Assembly: GCA_052326585.1 (NCBI GenBank)
Contig: JBKQLU010000029.1
Span: 62,001-126,000 of the forward strand
Reading direction: 5' to 3'
DNA from: JAPLJC01 sp052326585
GTDB lineage: Bacteria > Desulfobacterota > Desulfobaccia > Desulfobaccales > 0-14-0-80-60-11
DNA: 64,000 nt
Each line of letters starts with the position of its first letter. The first letter of the stretch is position 1. Under the pieces are notes generated by a model. That model was not told the origin of the DNA. It worked only from the letters and a program-made list of their open reading frames with translations, and did not search any database. The translations under genes were made by a program, and so were the position numbers. This document shows positions 1 through 8,222 of the stretch, piece after piece.

Positions 1-210
1 TCCCACCGCATGGGCGGAGGTGCCGCCGGGGATAGGCACGTTGTACATCATTATGGTAAAGGAAAAGGCCGCCCCGATGGCCATCAAGGGAACGTATCTC
101 GATTTGAGCCAGTTCCTCACCTTCCGGGCCGCCGCCATCCAGGCGGGGACCATGACCAGGCCGAAGCTCACGCACGTCGCGGGACTCAGATAGCCGTCGG
201 GAATGTGCAT
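1..210 (-). CDS. cbiM: CbiM, cobalt ECF-transporter membrane subunit (N-terminal part)
   Basis: The first 70 residues are visible and the gene runs off the window. The protein opens with MHIPDGYLSP, the signature amino terminus of CbiM/NikM subunits, in which the free N-terminus and His2 take part in Co/Ni binding. A hydrophobic segment follows, then the family motif PIPGGTSAHA near residues 58-67. An AGGAGG ribosome site lies at 218-223, seven bases before the ATG at 208-210. In the family this membrane protein imports Co2+ for cobalamin synthesis (or Ni2+), working with CbiN/Q/O. Cobalt uptake would fit the corrinoid-dependent methyltransferases encoded farther on, although the two sites are 20-40 kb apart. 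Confidence 0.9.
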   Translation of the reverse strand, partial: MHIPDGYLSPATCVSFGLVMVPAWMAAARKVRNWLKSRYVPLMAIGAAFSFTIMMYNVPIPGGTSAHAVG

Positions 211-595
211 GATCAATCCTCCTCAGCGCTCCGGAGCGTCACGAGCCCCCGGCATCGCGCTTAAATCTTCCCCATAAAAATAGCCACGAATAGCCGGCGC
301 CTGCGAGCGCCCAGGCCTTCGTGGCCACTAAATTCACTTAGCTGGTTTGAAGCTATTGCAAAAACCGTTGTCGCTGTCATCCTGAACGGAGTGAAGGACC
401 CCAAGTCATTAAAAATACGGGATTCTTCCCTGCGCTCCGAATGACCTTTTTGGGCAGGCCGAGGTTTTGCAAAGCTACTAGGGTTTCATACCCTAACTCA
501 TATTAATTATCACTAAAGACCACGATGGAAGTAAAGGAAAAAATGTTCCGGGGGAATCCCCTGGTTGCGGCCGCTTCCATGATTATCTTGACAAC
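211..595. other. Intergenic region between cbiM and the phosphotransferase-like gene
   Basis: This 385-base gap separates divergent genes. It holds the ribosome site of cbiM and an interspersed palindromic repeat (375-445). Around 480-540 there is an AT-rich stretch that could carry promoters. I looked for a cobalamin-riboswitch core on the cbiM side and did not see one. No convincing gene was found here. Confidence 0.5.
375..445. repeat. Interspersed palindromic repeat, copy 1
   Basis: The left arm begins TGTCATCCTGAACGGAGTGA and the right arm ends in a near-complement, GCTCCGAATGAC. A second, diverged copy with the same ends (TGTCATCCTGAGCG, then CAGAATGACA) lies at 61854-61918. I know similar intergenic palindromes from many bacterial genomes. 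No coding capacity is seen. Confidence 0.6.
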
Positions 596-1618
596 ATGAA
601 CCTGGTGGCGGCCTTAATGGAGCCCGCAGCCTACCCGGAGCCCACTTCCCAGGTGCTGCTGGTCCAGACCCACATCTCCTACGTCTTTATCACCGACCGC
701 TTCGCTTACAAGGTTAAGAAGCCGGTGGACCTGGGGTTTTTGAACTTTACCACCCTGCGCCGGCGCCACCATTATTTGCACGAAGAACTGCTCCTGAACC
801 GCCGTCTCTGCCCGGAGATCTATCTGGAGGTCCTGCCCATCACCGCTCCCCGGGGTGGTTTGGCCAAGGTGCGCCTGGGGGGGCGGGGCCAGCCCCTGGA
901 TTACGCCCTGAAGATGGTGCGCCTGCCCCAGGAGCGCATGATGGACGAGGTTGCGGACCGGGGAGAGCTGCGCCAGGAGCATCTGGAGCGCATCACCGCC
1001 CGGCTGGCGCCCTTTTACGCCCAGGCGGCCACCGGCGCCAGGATCAACAAGTTCGGAGAGCCGGCCATCATCGCCTATAACCACCAGGAAAATTTCTCCA
1101 GCCTTGAGAATCTGGTGGGCGGGCTCATTTCCCGGAAGCTCTTGGACCGCATCCGGGATTTTGCCGGCACCTTCCTGAAGCAGCACCGGAACCTGTTTTT
1201 ACGGCGCATCCGGGAAGGCCGCATCCGGGACTGCCACGGCGATCTGCACATGAAGAACATTTGCCTGGCCGATCAGGTATATATCTTCGATTGCATTGAA
1301 TTTAATCCCCGATTCAGATATGGTGATGTGGCGGCGGATGTCGATTTCCTGGCCATGGACCTCGATTTTCACGGCTTCCGCGATCTGAGCCGCCACTTTG
1401 TGGAACATCTGGCCCGGGCCGCCGCAGACCCGGAGCTCTTGCTGATGCTCGATTTTTACAAGTGCTACCGGGCTTGCGTGCGGGGCAAGATCACTGCGTT
1501 CAGCGCCCAGGACCCGGAACTGGCGCCGGAAGCCAGGTCTCAGGCGCAGCGGCTGGCCAGGGCCTATTTCCGGTTGGCCGGGGAGTACGTCGAGGAAGGG
1601 GCGCGGTGGCTTGCCTAG
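596..1618 (+). CDS. Aminoglycoside phosphotransferase-like kinase (COG2187 type)
   Basis: This 340-residue protein has the kinase-like fold of aminoglycoside/choline phosphotransferases. It shows the catalytic loop HGDLHMKN (about residues 218-225), followed by the metal-binding segment around IFDCIEFN. N-terminal motifs such as FAYKVKKPVDLGFL are typical of COG2187. In many bacteria this domain is fused to a C-terminal P-loop kinase domain. Here it ends with its own TAG and the P-loop domain follows in another frame, with a 13-base overlap. The physiological substrate of this family is unknown, and drug resistance should not be assumed. Confidence 0.8.
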   Translation: MNLVAALMEPAAYPEPTSQVLLVQTHISYVFITDRFAYKVKKPVDLGFLNFTTLRRRHHYLHEELLLNRRLCPEIYLEVLPITAPRGGLAKVRLGGRGQPLDYALKMVRLPQERMMDEVADRGELRQEHLERITARLAPFYAQAATGARINKFGEPAIIAYNHQENFSSLENLVGGLISRKLLDRIRDFAGTFLKQHRNLFLRRIREGRIRDCHGDLHMKNICLADQVYIFDCIEFNPRFRYGDVAADVDFLAMDLDFHGFRDLSRHFVEHLARAAADPELLLMLDFYKCYRACVRGKITAFSAQDPELAPEARSQAQRLARAYFRLAGEYVEEGARWLA

Positions 1619-2175
1619 TGGTGATCTTCGGCCTGATGGGCACCGGCAAGACTACCCTGGCCCGGGCCCTGGGCCAGGCCCTGGAATGGCCGGTCATCGA
1701 AAGCGATCGGGTGCGCAAGGCCCTGGCGGGGCTGGCCCCGGCCACCCGGGCCAACCAGGCCTTTGGACAGGGGATTTACGCCGCGGATTTCTCGGCCCGG
1801 ACCTACGGGGAGATGCGGCGCCAGGCCGCGACGCACCTGGCTCGAGGGGGCGGCGTCATCCTGGACGGCTCCTTTAAGCGAGCCGGGGAACGGGAGCAGG
1901 TGCGGCAACTGGCCCGGGAGCACCGGGCCCCGGCGCTCTTCGTCTATTGCGCCTGCCCCCCGGAAGAGGCCCGCCGGCGCCTGGGGATCAGGCGCACCGA
2001 CCCCGAGGCGGTTTCCGACGGCCGGGTGGAACTCTGCGCGGCCCAGGCCAGGGATTTCGACCCTCCGGGGCCCGCTGACCGGCCGCTGCTGCAATTGGAC
2101 ACTCAGCGCCCGCCGGCCTTGCTGCTGGAGGAACTGCGGAGGTTTGTGGAAGCATTTCAACATGACGCAGGCTAA
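1606..2175 (+). CDS. P-loop kinase (COG0645 type), second half of a usually fused protein
   Basis: The protein begins with a Walker A sequence, GLMGTGKTTLA, within its first 20 residues and continues as a small AAA-like kinase of about 189 residues. I chose the GTG at 1606 because a GAGGAAGG ribosome site sits a few bases upstream inside the preceding gene and the Walker A loop follows directly; GTG at 1618 or 1621 is also possible. The gene overlaps the end of the phosphotransferase-like gene. Homologues are commonly one fused polypeptide, so this is either a real fission with translational coupling or a frameshift in the assembly. Confidence 0.75.
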   Translation: MACLVVIFGLMGTGKTTLARALGQALEWPVIESDRVRKALAGLAPATRANQAFGQGIYAADFSARTYGEMRRQAATHLARGGGVILDGSFKRAGEREQVRQLAREHRAPALFVYCACPPEEARRRLGIRRTDPEAVSDGRVELCAAQARDFDPPGPADRPLLQLDTQRPPALLLEELRRFVEAFQHDAG

Positions 2176-2327
2176 GGCCTGCGGCTACATTTTAAAGACA
2201 AGCGTATAGCCGGATAAATCATTTCTCGAGACACGCCCGCCGGCCGCGTTTTATGGCGCCAGTTTGAGCCAGGCGCCACGCCGGGCCAGACCCTGATTTC
2301 TCTACAAGGATGGAAGGAGCGAGGATT

Positions 2328-3104
2328 ATGGAATATTCCAACGTTTTGGTGGACCGCCAGGAGCAGATCGGCATCATTACCCTGAATCGCCCGCAGGCCA
2401 TGAACACCTTCAACGTGCCCTTTGCCCGGGAGCTCAATGCCGCCCTCTGGGAAATGGAGGAAGACCCCGGCATCCGGGTAGTGGTGATCGACGCCAATGG
2501 CAAGCACTTCTCCACCGGGATCGCCCTGGAGGAATTCAAGGGGAAGTCCAGTCACGAATACCGCGAGTTCATCCGCTTGATGGATGAACACAATCACACC
2601 ATCCCCCGTATGAAAAAGCCGGTCATCGCCTCGGTCAAGGGGTATGCCCTGGCCAATGGCGCCGGCCTCTCTTTTGCCTGCGACCTGACGGTGGCCGCGG
2701 AGGACGCCAAATTCGGGACCACCGCGATCAATGTCGGCCTCATCTGCCTGGGGCCGGCGGCGCCGCTGGTCCGCAATGTCGGCCGCAAAAAGGCCCTGGA
2801 GATGGTGCTCACCGGAGACATGATCACCGCGGCCGAGGCCCAGAGATTGGGACTGGTCAACCGGGTGGTGCCCAGCGATAAACTGGAGGAGGCCACCCTG
2901 GAATTGGCCAAAAAATTGGCCGCCAAAAGCCCCCTGGCCCTGCAGGCCGGCAAGGCCGGAATTTATGGGATGTCGGATGTGCCTTACGGCCAGGCCCTAA
3001 ACATGCTGAGCGACCGCTTTGCCGCTCTTTGCTGCACCATGGATGCGGAGGAAGGCGTGCAGGCCTTTCTGGAAAAGAGACCCCCGGTATGGCGCGGCTG
3101 CTGA
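2328..3104 (+). CDS. Enoyl-CoA hydratase/isomerase (crotonase) family protein lacking both hydratase glutamates
   Basis: The 258-residue protein has the crotonase fold, with the family segments VKGYALANGAG and CDLTVAAEDAKFG and an oxyanion-hole region near residues 62-66. ATG 2328 is preceded by a good ribosome site (GGAGCGAGG). When aligned by eye to rat enoyl-CoA hydratase, the two catalytic glutamates (Glu144, Glu164) fall on Gly113 and Ala133. Classical hydration chemistry is therefore unlikely, and the protein may be another crotonase-family enzyme acting on a CoA thioester. It stands alone between the kinase pair and a small hypothetical gene, so context gives no pathway. Confidence 0.8.
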   Translation: MEYSNVLVDRQEQIGIITLNRPQAMNTFNVPFARELNAALWEMEEDPGIRVVVIDANGKHFSTGIALEEFKGKSSHEYREFIRLMDEHNHTIPRMKKPVIASVKGYALANGAGLSFACDLTVAAEDAKFGTTAINVGLICLGPAAPLVRNVGRKKALEMVLTGDMITAAEAQRLGLVNRVVPSDKLEEATLELAKKLAAKSPLALQAGKAGIYGMSDVPYGQALNMLSDRFAALCCTMDAEEGVQAFLEKRPPVWRGC

Positions 3105-3153
3105 TCCCGGCTGCGTTGCCGGGAAGATCCCGCCATCCGGCAGGGCAATAACG

Positions 3154-3417
3154 ATGAACCTTGAAGAGATAATGAAGGGTCATGGCTTCAATCTCGCGGC
3201 CAGTTGCGCCGGGAAGGCATCCTATACGAAATGGATCAAATACCGGGGCAAGCGCGCCTATATCGCCGTCCACGACGCCAGCGGGGAGAGCTTTCCCAGC
3301 ACCCTGGAGGAACCCGTCCGGGTGGCCATCCACGATCTCAGGTCCGGGGACGAAGTTGAGCCGGGCCGCCAGGTCAGTTCACTAAGCTCTTTCCTGGAAT
3401 CGCTCCCAGGGGATTAG
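3154..3417 (+). CDS. Hypothetical protein, 87 residues
   Basis: A small soluble-looking protein starts with MNLEEIMKGHGF. Its central part is basic (KWIKYRGKRAYIAV) and resembles a short beta-rich domain, but I do not recognise a family. It lies 49 bases after the crotonase gene on the same strand, so the two may be cotranscribed. The ribosome site is weak. Codon use is like the surrounding genes, which supports real coding. Confidence 0.55.
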   Translation: MNLEEIMKGHGFNLAASCAGKASYTKWIKYRGKRAYIAVHDASGESFPSTLEEPVRVAIHDLRSGDEVEPGRQVSSLSSFLESLPGD

Positions 3418-3540
3418 CATTCCGGCCGGCTGCTGGCGAGACCCGGCATTGGCGCCAGGGCCGGAATATTGGTAGACTTAACGGTGACCCCGCGCTGGTC
3501 TTGGGACCGGCGGCAAATTTTCGCATAAGCAGGATTACTA

Positions 3541-4587
3541 ATGGTATCGGCAGATATAAGCGGCTCCCAAGCGGCAGCCGCTGACTCCCCCAAGAGGCGC
3601 ATCCTTAGCGGCATGCGCCCCACCGGCAGGCTGCACCTGGGGAATTACTACGGCGCCCTGTATAACTGGGTCAAACTCCAGGAGCATTACCGCTGCTACT
3701 ATTTCGTGGCCGACTGGCACGCCATCACCACGGAATACGAGGCCCCCCAGGATATCAGCGGCTTCATCCCGGAGATGATCATCGATTGGCTGAGCGCCGG
3801 GCTCGACCCGGAGAAATCGACCCTCTTCGTGCAGTCGGCCATTCCGGAGCACGCCGAGCTCTTTCTCATCTTCGCCATGTTTACCCCGGTGCCCTGGCTG
3901 GAGCGCAACCCCACCTACAAGGACCAGATCCAGGCACTGGCCCACAAGGACCTGACCACTTTCGGGTTTTTGGGCTACCCGGTGCTCCAGGCCGCCGACA
4001 TCCTGATGTATAAGGCCGAGGGGGTGCCGGTGGGGGTCGACCAGGTGCCTCATGTGGAGATGACCCGGGAGATCGCCCGGCGCTTCAACCACCTCTATCG
4101 CCCCATCTTTCCGGAGCCGGAGGCCTTGCTCACCGAGATTCCCAAACTGACCGGCACCGACGGCCGCAAGATGAGCAAGAGCTATGACAACTGCATCTAT
4201 CTGAGCGACGCCCCGGAGGTCATGGCCCAGAAGGTGCGCCAGATGACCACCGATACCCTGCGCCCCTTCCGGCGGGACCCCGGAGAGCCGGACCGCTGCC
4301 TGGCCTTCCCCTTTCATCGCCTCAATCTGCCCAGGGAACGGCTCGCCGAAATTATTCAGGATTGCCGGGCCGCCACCCTGGGGTGCGTCGATTGTAAAAA
4401 GCTGCTGGCCGAGTCCCTGCTGAAGAATATGGCGCCCCTCCAGGAGCGGCGGCGCCACTTCGAGGCCCACCCCGATGAAGTCCGGGACATCCTGCAAGAG
4501 GGCAACAAACGGGCCCGGGAACAGGCCAGACAAACCATGGCCGAAGTCCGGGAGGCCATTGGCTTCAATCTGCCATGTCAATTTTAG
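3541..4587 (+). CDS. trpS: Tryptophanyl-tRNA synthetase
   Basis: This class I synthetase charges tRNA-Trp in the cytoplasm. Its HIGH-type signature LHLGN lies at about residues 31-35 after ILSGMRPTGR, and its KMSKS loop GRKMSKS at about 208-214. Length (348 residues) is normal for bacterial TrpRS, with a short extra N-terminus of about 18 residues. An AGGA-type ribosome site lies shortly before ATG 3541. The next genes on the same strand (pseudouridine synthase, site-2 protease) may be cotranscribed. Confidence 0.95.
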   Translation: MVSADISGSQAAAADSPKRRILSGMRPTGRLHLGNYYGALYNWVKLQEHYRCYYFVADWHAITTEYEAPQDISGFIPEMIIDWLSAGLDPEKSTLFVQSAIPEHAELFLIFAMFTPVPWLERNPTYKDQIQALAHKDLTTFGFLGYPVLQAADILMYKAEGVPVGVDQVPHVEMTREIARRFNHLYRPIFPEPEALLTEIPKLTGTDGRKMSKSYDNCIYLSDAPEVMAQKVRQMTTDTLRPFRRDPGEPDRCLAFPFHRLNLPRERLAEIIQDCRAATLGCVDCKKLLAESLLKNMAPLQERRRHFEAHPDEVRDILQEGNKRAREQARQTMAEVREAIGFNLPCQF

Positions 4588-4633
4588 GCCTGCGCCTCGC
4601 TCTTAGCCCCGGAAATTGAGGGGGGCCGCACCT

Positions 4634-5362
4634 ATGCCACAAGAGCGCCTGCAAAAATTCCTCTCCCGGGCCGGGGTGGCTTCGCGGCGAGCCGCGGAGG
4701 AGTTGATCCGGGCCGGCCGGGTCAGCGCCAACGGCCGGGTGGTTACGGAGATGGGCACCAAGGTGGACCCGGACCGGGAAGTGGTGCGTCTGGACGAGCG
4801 CCCGGTCTCCGCGGCCGCGCCGCCACTGACCGTGGCGCTGCACAAGCCGTACGGCTATCTCTGCACCCGGCGGGATCCCCAGGGGCGGCGGCTGGTGATG
4901 GAGCTGTTGCCGGAAAGTCTTCGGGGCCGCCTCTATCCGGTGGGCCGCCTCGATTATGACGCCACCGGCTTGCTGCTCCTGAGCAGCGACGGGGAGTTGG
5001 CCCACCGGCTGACTCACCCCAGCCGCCAGGTGCCCCGCAGCTACCGGCTGACGGTAACCGGACAGGTGGAGCGCCGGGTCCTGGCGGAGTTGACCTCGGG
5101 CATCTCCATCGACGGCAGGGAGGTGGCCGTCGAGCTGCAGGTTATTAAACGGCAGGAGGACAAGACCGTTTTGGAGCTTACGGTGTGGGAGGGCCGCCAT
5201 CATCTGGTGAAGCGCCTCATGGAAAAGGTCGGGCATCCGGTGTTGAAGCTGAAGCGGATTGCCTTCGGCCCTTTGCGCCTGGGACGGCTGGCCCGGTCAC
5301 GGTATCGCCTGCTGACGGCGCCGGAGATGGCGGCCTTGCGACAAATGGTGGGGCTGAAATGA
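4634..5362 (+). CDS. 16S/23S rRNA pseudouridine synthase, RsuA/RluB family
   Basis: The 242-residue protein has an N-terminal S4 RNA-binding domain (about residues 3-60, QKFLSRAGVASRRAAEELI) and a pseudouridine synthase domain. The motif GRLDYDATGLLLL contains the catalytic aspartate at about residue 107. The family isomerises uridines in ribosomal RNA, and RluB or RsuA specificity cannot be settled from the sequence. ATG 4634 was chosen over an upstream TTG because of a G-rich ribosome site 6-12 bases before it. Its stop overlaps the next start (ATGA), so translation is likely coupled to the protease gene. Confidence 0.9.
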   Translation: MPQERLQKFLSRAGVASRRAAEELIRAGRVSANGRVVTEMGTKVDPDREVVRLDERPVSAAAPPLTVALHKPYGYLCTRRDPQGRRLVMELLPESLRGRLYPVGRLDYDATGLLLLSSDGELAHRLTHPSRQVPRSYRLTVTGQVERRVLAELTSGISIDGREVAVELQVIKRQEDKTVLELTVWEGRHHLVKRLMEKVGHPVLKLKRIAFGPLRLGRLARSRYRLLTAPEMAALRQMVGLK

Positions 5363-6456
5363 GCCCGGACGCCACGCCCTGGCCCCCCCAGGCGCCGCCA
5401 ACGCCGGGAATGGGGCCCGGCCCGGCCGGCCCCTTGGCCCAGGGGCCCCTAAACTGGCGGCGGCTGGCCCTGCCCCTGGTCCTCTTTTTGGCCACCGTGG
5501 CTACGACCATCATCGCCGGGGCCATTCAGCAAGGGGTGGACCCCTTTACCGACCCCGGGCTCCTTTACCGGGGCGTGCCGTTTTCCTTCACCCTGCTGTT
5601 GATCCTGGGGGCCCACGAAATGGGACACTATCTGGTGTCCCGGCGCCACCAGCTGACGGTGACCCTACCCTACTTCATCCCGGCTCCGCCCATCCCATTC
5701 TTCATCGGCACCTTTGGGGCCTTCATCCGCATCCGTTCCCCTATCCAGGACAAACGGGCCCTGTTGGACGTGGGTTGCGCCGGGCCGTTGATCGGAGTGG
5801 CAGTCTCCATCCCGGTGACCCTGGTGGGCCTGAAACTCTCCAGCATCTCGGGGATGCAAAGCGGCCCTGAAATGTTGACCCTCGGGGAGCCTCTCTTATA
5901 TCAGTTCCTGAGCTGGCTGGCCCTCGGCCCCTTGCCGCCGGAGGCGCAGGTCATCTTGCACCCGGTGGCCTTTGCCGGTTGGATCGGCATGTTGGTCACC
6001 GCCCTGAACCTGATCCCGGTGGGGCAACTGGACGGCGGCCATGTGATCTATGCCCTCTTCCCGGAATACCATCGCCGCATTTCCCTGGGCTTTCTGGGGC
6101 TGCTGCTGGCGTGCGGGCTGATTTTCTGGTATGGTTGGCTGGTATGGGCCGTGCTGCTCAGCTTCCTGGGGTGGCGCCATCCCCCGCCTTACCACTATTG
6201 GCTGCCCCTGGACCGACGCCGCCGCCTCCTGGGCGCCCTCACCATTTTAGTCTTTGTCCTGACCTTTTGCCCCGCGCCCCTCAGCCTGGTTTCCGAGGTG
6301 GATATGCCAGGCAGCCGGGGGGTCCAGGCCAGCAAGTCCGCCACCGGGCCGAGAGAGTCCGCGGCGCGTGAATTTGGTAGCGGGGTCTCACCAGGTCGTC
6401 CCGCTGGTTCGCCGCGGGAGACCCGGCCGCAGGCTGGTTTAGTGAGGCTCATCTGA
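5359..6456 (+). CDS. Site-2 protease family (M50) membrane metalloprotease
   Basis: This 365-residue protein has a proline/glycine-rich N-terminus (about 1-32) followed by several membrane segments. The zinc-binding HEMGH motif is at about residues 86-90, and the second M50 motif NLIPVGQLDGGH lies in a later helix. Such enzymes cleave substrates inside the membrane, and plant EGY-like and bacterial S2P homologues share this arrangement. The gene overlaps the preceding pseudouridine synthase by 4 bases. The last 60 or so residues are low-complexity and probably cytosolic. The substrate is unknown. Confidence 0.85.
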   Translation: MSPDATPWPPQAPPTPGMGPGPAGPLAQGPLNWRRLALPLVLFLATVATTIIAGAIQQGVDPFTDPGLLYRGVPFSFTLLLILGAHEMGHYLVSRRHQLTVTLPYFIPAPPIPFFIGTFGAFIRIRSPIQDKRALLDVGCAGPLIGVAVSIPVTLVGLKLSSISGMQSGPEMLTLGEPLLYQFLSWLALGPLPPEAQVILHPVAFAGWIGMLVTALNLIPVGQLDGGHVIYALFPEYHRRISLGFLGLLLACGLIFWYGWLVWAVLLSFLGWRHPPPYHYWLPLDRRRRLLGALTILVFVLTFCPAPLSLVSEVDMPGSRGVQASKSATGPRESAAREFGSGVSPGRPAGSPRETRPQAGLVRLI

Positions 6457-6491
6457 CCTGATTAATCTCCAATTAGCGCTGGGCGACCATA

Positions 6492-7058
6492 GTGGCTTTT
6501 AAATCAACCCAGACCTACAAGTACTGCCCCCAGTGCGGCGGGCCTTTGGCAAGGCGCAGCCTCAAGCCCGGAGACCCGGAGCGGCTGGTCTGCGGCCAAT
6601 GCCATTACGTCCTCTATGCGGACCCGCAGGTGGCGGTCATTGCCGTGGTCCCCAAGGATGGCGGGGTGGTCATGACGCGCCGCGCCGTGAACCCGGGCTA
6701 CGGCCTCTGGGTGTTGCCGGGCGGCTTCATGGATGTGGGGGAGCGGTTGGAAGAAGCGCTACGGCGCGAGGTTGCGGAGGAGGCCAACTTAAAGGTGCGG
6801 GTGGACCGGCTCCTGGGGGTTTACTCTTACAAGGACAGCAGCACCGTGGTGGTCGCCTATCTGACCGAATACCTGGAAGGGCAAATGGCCCCGGGGGTGG
6901 AAGTCCTGGATATCGGGGTCTTTCCCGACGGCGAGATTCCCTGGGACAAGATTCCCTTCCGCGCTACCAAGAGCGCCCTGGAGGAATACTTCAAACTCAA
7001 GGAATCGGGGGTCACCAGTAGACGCAATTCTTCTGAAGCAGACTCACCAGGCAGATGA
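6492..7058 (+). CDS. NUDIX hydrolase with N-terminal zinc ribbon
   Basis: The N-terminal zinc ribbon has Cys12, Cys15, Cys34 and Cys37. A complete Nudix box spans about residues 78-100 (G78, E84, R92, E93, E96, E97), with N99 in place of the usual glycine. The layout matches NudC-like and ADP-ribose/NADH pyrophosphatase-type enzymes of about 190 residues. The start is a GTG at 6492, preceded by a poor ribosome site. The 3' end overlaps, tail to tail, the small membrane protein gene at 7012-7110. The exact nucleotide substrate is not determinable here. Confidence 0.85.
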   Translation: MAFKSTQTYKYCPQCGGPLARRSLKPGDPERLVCGQCHYVLYADPQVAVIAVVPKDGGVVMTRRAVNPGYGLWVLPGGFMDVGERLEEALRREVAEEANLKVRVDRLLGVYSYKDSSTVVVAYLTEYLEGQMAPGVEVLDIGVFPDGEIPWDKIPFRATKSALEEYFKLKESGVTSRRNSSEADSPGR

Positions 7059-7110
7059 GGCCGAAAAGCACGAACATCCACATTCCGATTGTGCTGGCCA
7101 GGGCTTTCAT
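7012..7110 (-). CDS. Candidate small membrane protein, 32 residues
   Basis: A short reading frame encodes MKALASTIGMWMFVLFGLIC and a tail ending NCVYW. One transmembrane helix (about residues 7-26) is evident. A strong AGGAGG ribosome site at 7116-7121 precedes the ATG by five bases. It lies about 110 bases downstream of a second small membrane protein gene on the same strand, and its 3' end overlaps the NUDIX gene. I do not recognise a family. Tiny subunits of respiratory complexes look like this, but no partner is visible nearby. Confidence 0.5.
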   Translation of the reverse strand: MKALASTIGMWMFVLFGLICLVSLLQKNCVYW

Positions 7111-7221
7111 GCATTCCTCCTGCGGCTCCCGGTTGGGAGGTGCGCGCTGGTCCCGGTAACCCGTCTGAGGGCGCGCCCAAGTGGCGGCCCAGGTTTTGCG
7201 GGGCCTTTAGCCGGCGCTGAT

Positions 7222-7302
7222 TCAGCTACGGGCCCACCAGGCGAGCAATTTGAGGTAGAGGTAACAGAGGGAAGTCCAATAGATCAAGATTCCCAGGGCC
7301 AT
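7222..7302 (-). CDS. Candidate small membrane protein, 26 residues
   Basis: The frame encodes MALGILIYWTSLCYLYLKLL followed by AWWARS and stop. It is hydrophobic and rich in aromatic residues, with a positive C-terminus, as expected for a single-pass peptide. A purine-rich AAGGGG site lies just upstream of the ATG. It is placed in tandem before the 32-residue gene at 7012-7110. The pair could be one transcript. Function is unknown, and the call rests on composition, ribosome site and pairing. Confidence 0.4.
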   Translation of the reverse strand: MALGILIYWTSLCYLYLKLLAWWARS

Positions 7303-7454
7303 CGTTTTCCCCTTCGGCCCCTTCAGCCTCTATTGCCGTGCTGAAGCGGCGCTGGCATTTATATCCGGCGGAACCCCAAGGCCGGCAGAGCGGATTTGTT
7401 TAATTAGACGTGGATCGGGCCGGTTTGTTAAGCCGGCCGGAGGACGGGATCATC

Positions 7455-8030
7455 ATGAGCAGCCGGGAAGGCGAGCCAGGCTCCCGCAGGGAGAGGTTGC
7501 GGCAACTCCTCAAGCAAAAATCCTTCCTCTACCGCCCCCAACTCCCCTTTAGGCTGGCGTCGGGGCGGGAGAGCCCCTATTACATCGACTGTCGGCCTAC
7601 CACCCACAATGGCCAGGGCCTCTTCCTCATCGGCGAGATTTTTTGGGAGATGTTCCAGGGCCTTCAGGTGGAGGCGGTGGGCGGCCTCACCCTCGGGGCG
7701 GACCCCATGGCCCACGCCATCGCCCTCACCAGTTTTCTCAAGGGCCGGCCCCTCAATGCCTTCTCGGTGCGCAAAGAGGCCAAGGGCCATGGTACCGGCG
7801 GACTACTGGTGGGTGACGTCCAGCCCGGAGACCGGGTGGTGATCCTGGAAGACGTCATCACCAGCGGGGCCTCCACCCTCAAGGCCATTGCCGCGGCCCG
7901 GGACTTCGGCCTCCAGGTGGTCAAGGTCCTGATCCTGGTGGACCGGCAGGAAGGGGGCCGGGAGGCGGTGGCCGCAGCCGTCCCCCAGGTCGAGGCGCTC
8001 TTTACCCTGGCTGATTTAAAAAATCCTTAA
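7455..8030 (+). CDS. pyrE: Orotate phosphoribosyltransferase
   Basis: This enzyme joins orotate and PRPP to give OMP in pyrimidine synthesis. The PRPP-binding loop VVILEDVITSGAST lies at about residues 128-141 of a 191-residue protein. The catalytic-loop sequence RKEAKGHGTGG (about 106-116) matches the conserved RKEAKxHG pattern of PyrE. ATG 7455 is preferred, since GGAGGAC lies about 12 bases upstream; a GTG at 7410 would add 15 poorly conserved residues. It appears monocistronic. Confidence 0.92.
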   Translation: MSSREGEPGSRRERLRQLLKQKSFLYRPQLPFRLASGRESPYYIDCRPTTHNGQGLFLIGEIFWEMFQGLQVEAVGGLTLGADPMAHAIALTSFLKGRPLNAFSVRKEAKGHGTGGLLVGDVQPGDRVVILEDVITSGASTLKAIAAARDFGLQVVKVLILVDRQEGGREAVAAAVPQVEALFTLADLKNP

Positions 8031-8055
8031 AGGACTCCCGGCCAAGGGGCGCCTC

Positions 8056-8185
8056 CCTCTTTTTAATGGGAGGGATTTGGGGGGGAGGGACTAAAGTGGG
8101 TTTGATTCAGGCTGCGGCTCAGCCCTATAGGGCGGCCTACGGCCGCCAAAATTCGGCGGGCCCAGCCCGCCCTATGAGTTCTGGT
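8056..8185. other. Intergenic hairpins between pyrE and the permease gene
   Basis: The gap between the convergent genes holds the stem CCTCCC/GGGAGG with an AT-rich loop (about 8060-8085), a possible terminator for pyrE. A GC-rich palindromic stretch follows at 8130-8180 (AGGGCGGCC, GGCCGCC, GGGC, GCCCGCC units). Similar short GGGCGGCCCGC units recur at 16100 and 62805. No gene is seen. Confidence 0.4.
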
Positions 8186-8222
8186 AAATAAGCCGGTCCC
8201 GCCGGGTTCGCTTCCTTCCCTG

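Noticed and set aside
211..330. Possible cobalamin riboswitch upstream of cbiM
   Set aside because: I could not find the B12-box-like core or a matching stem arrangement on the minus strand, so only the ribosome site is reported.
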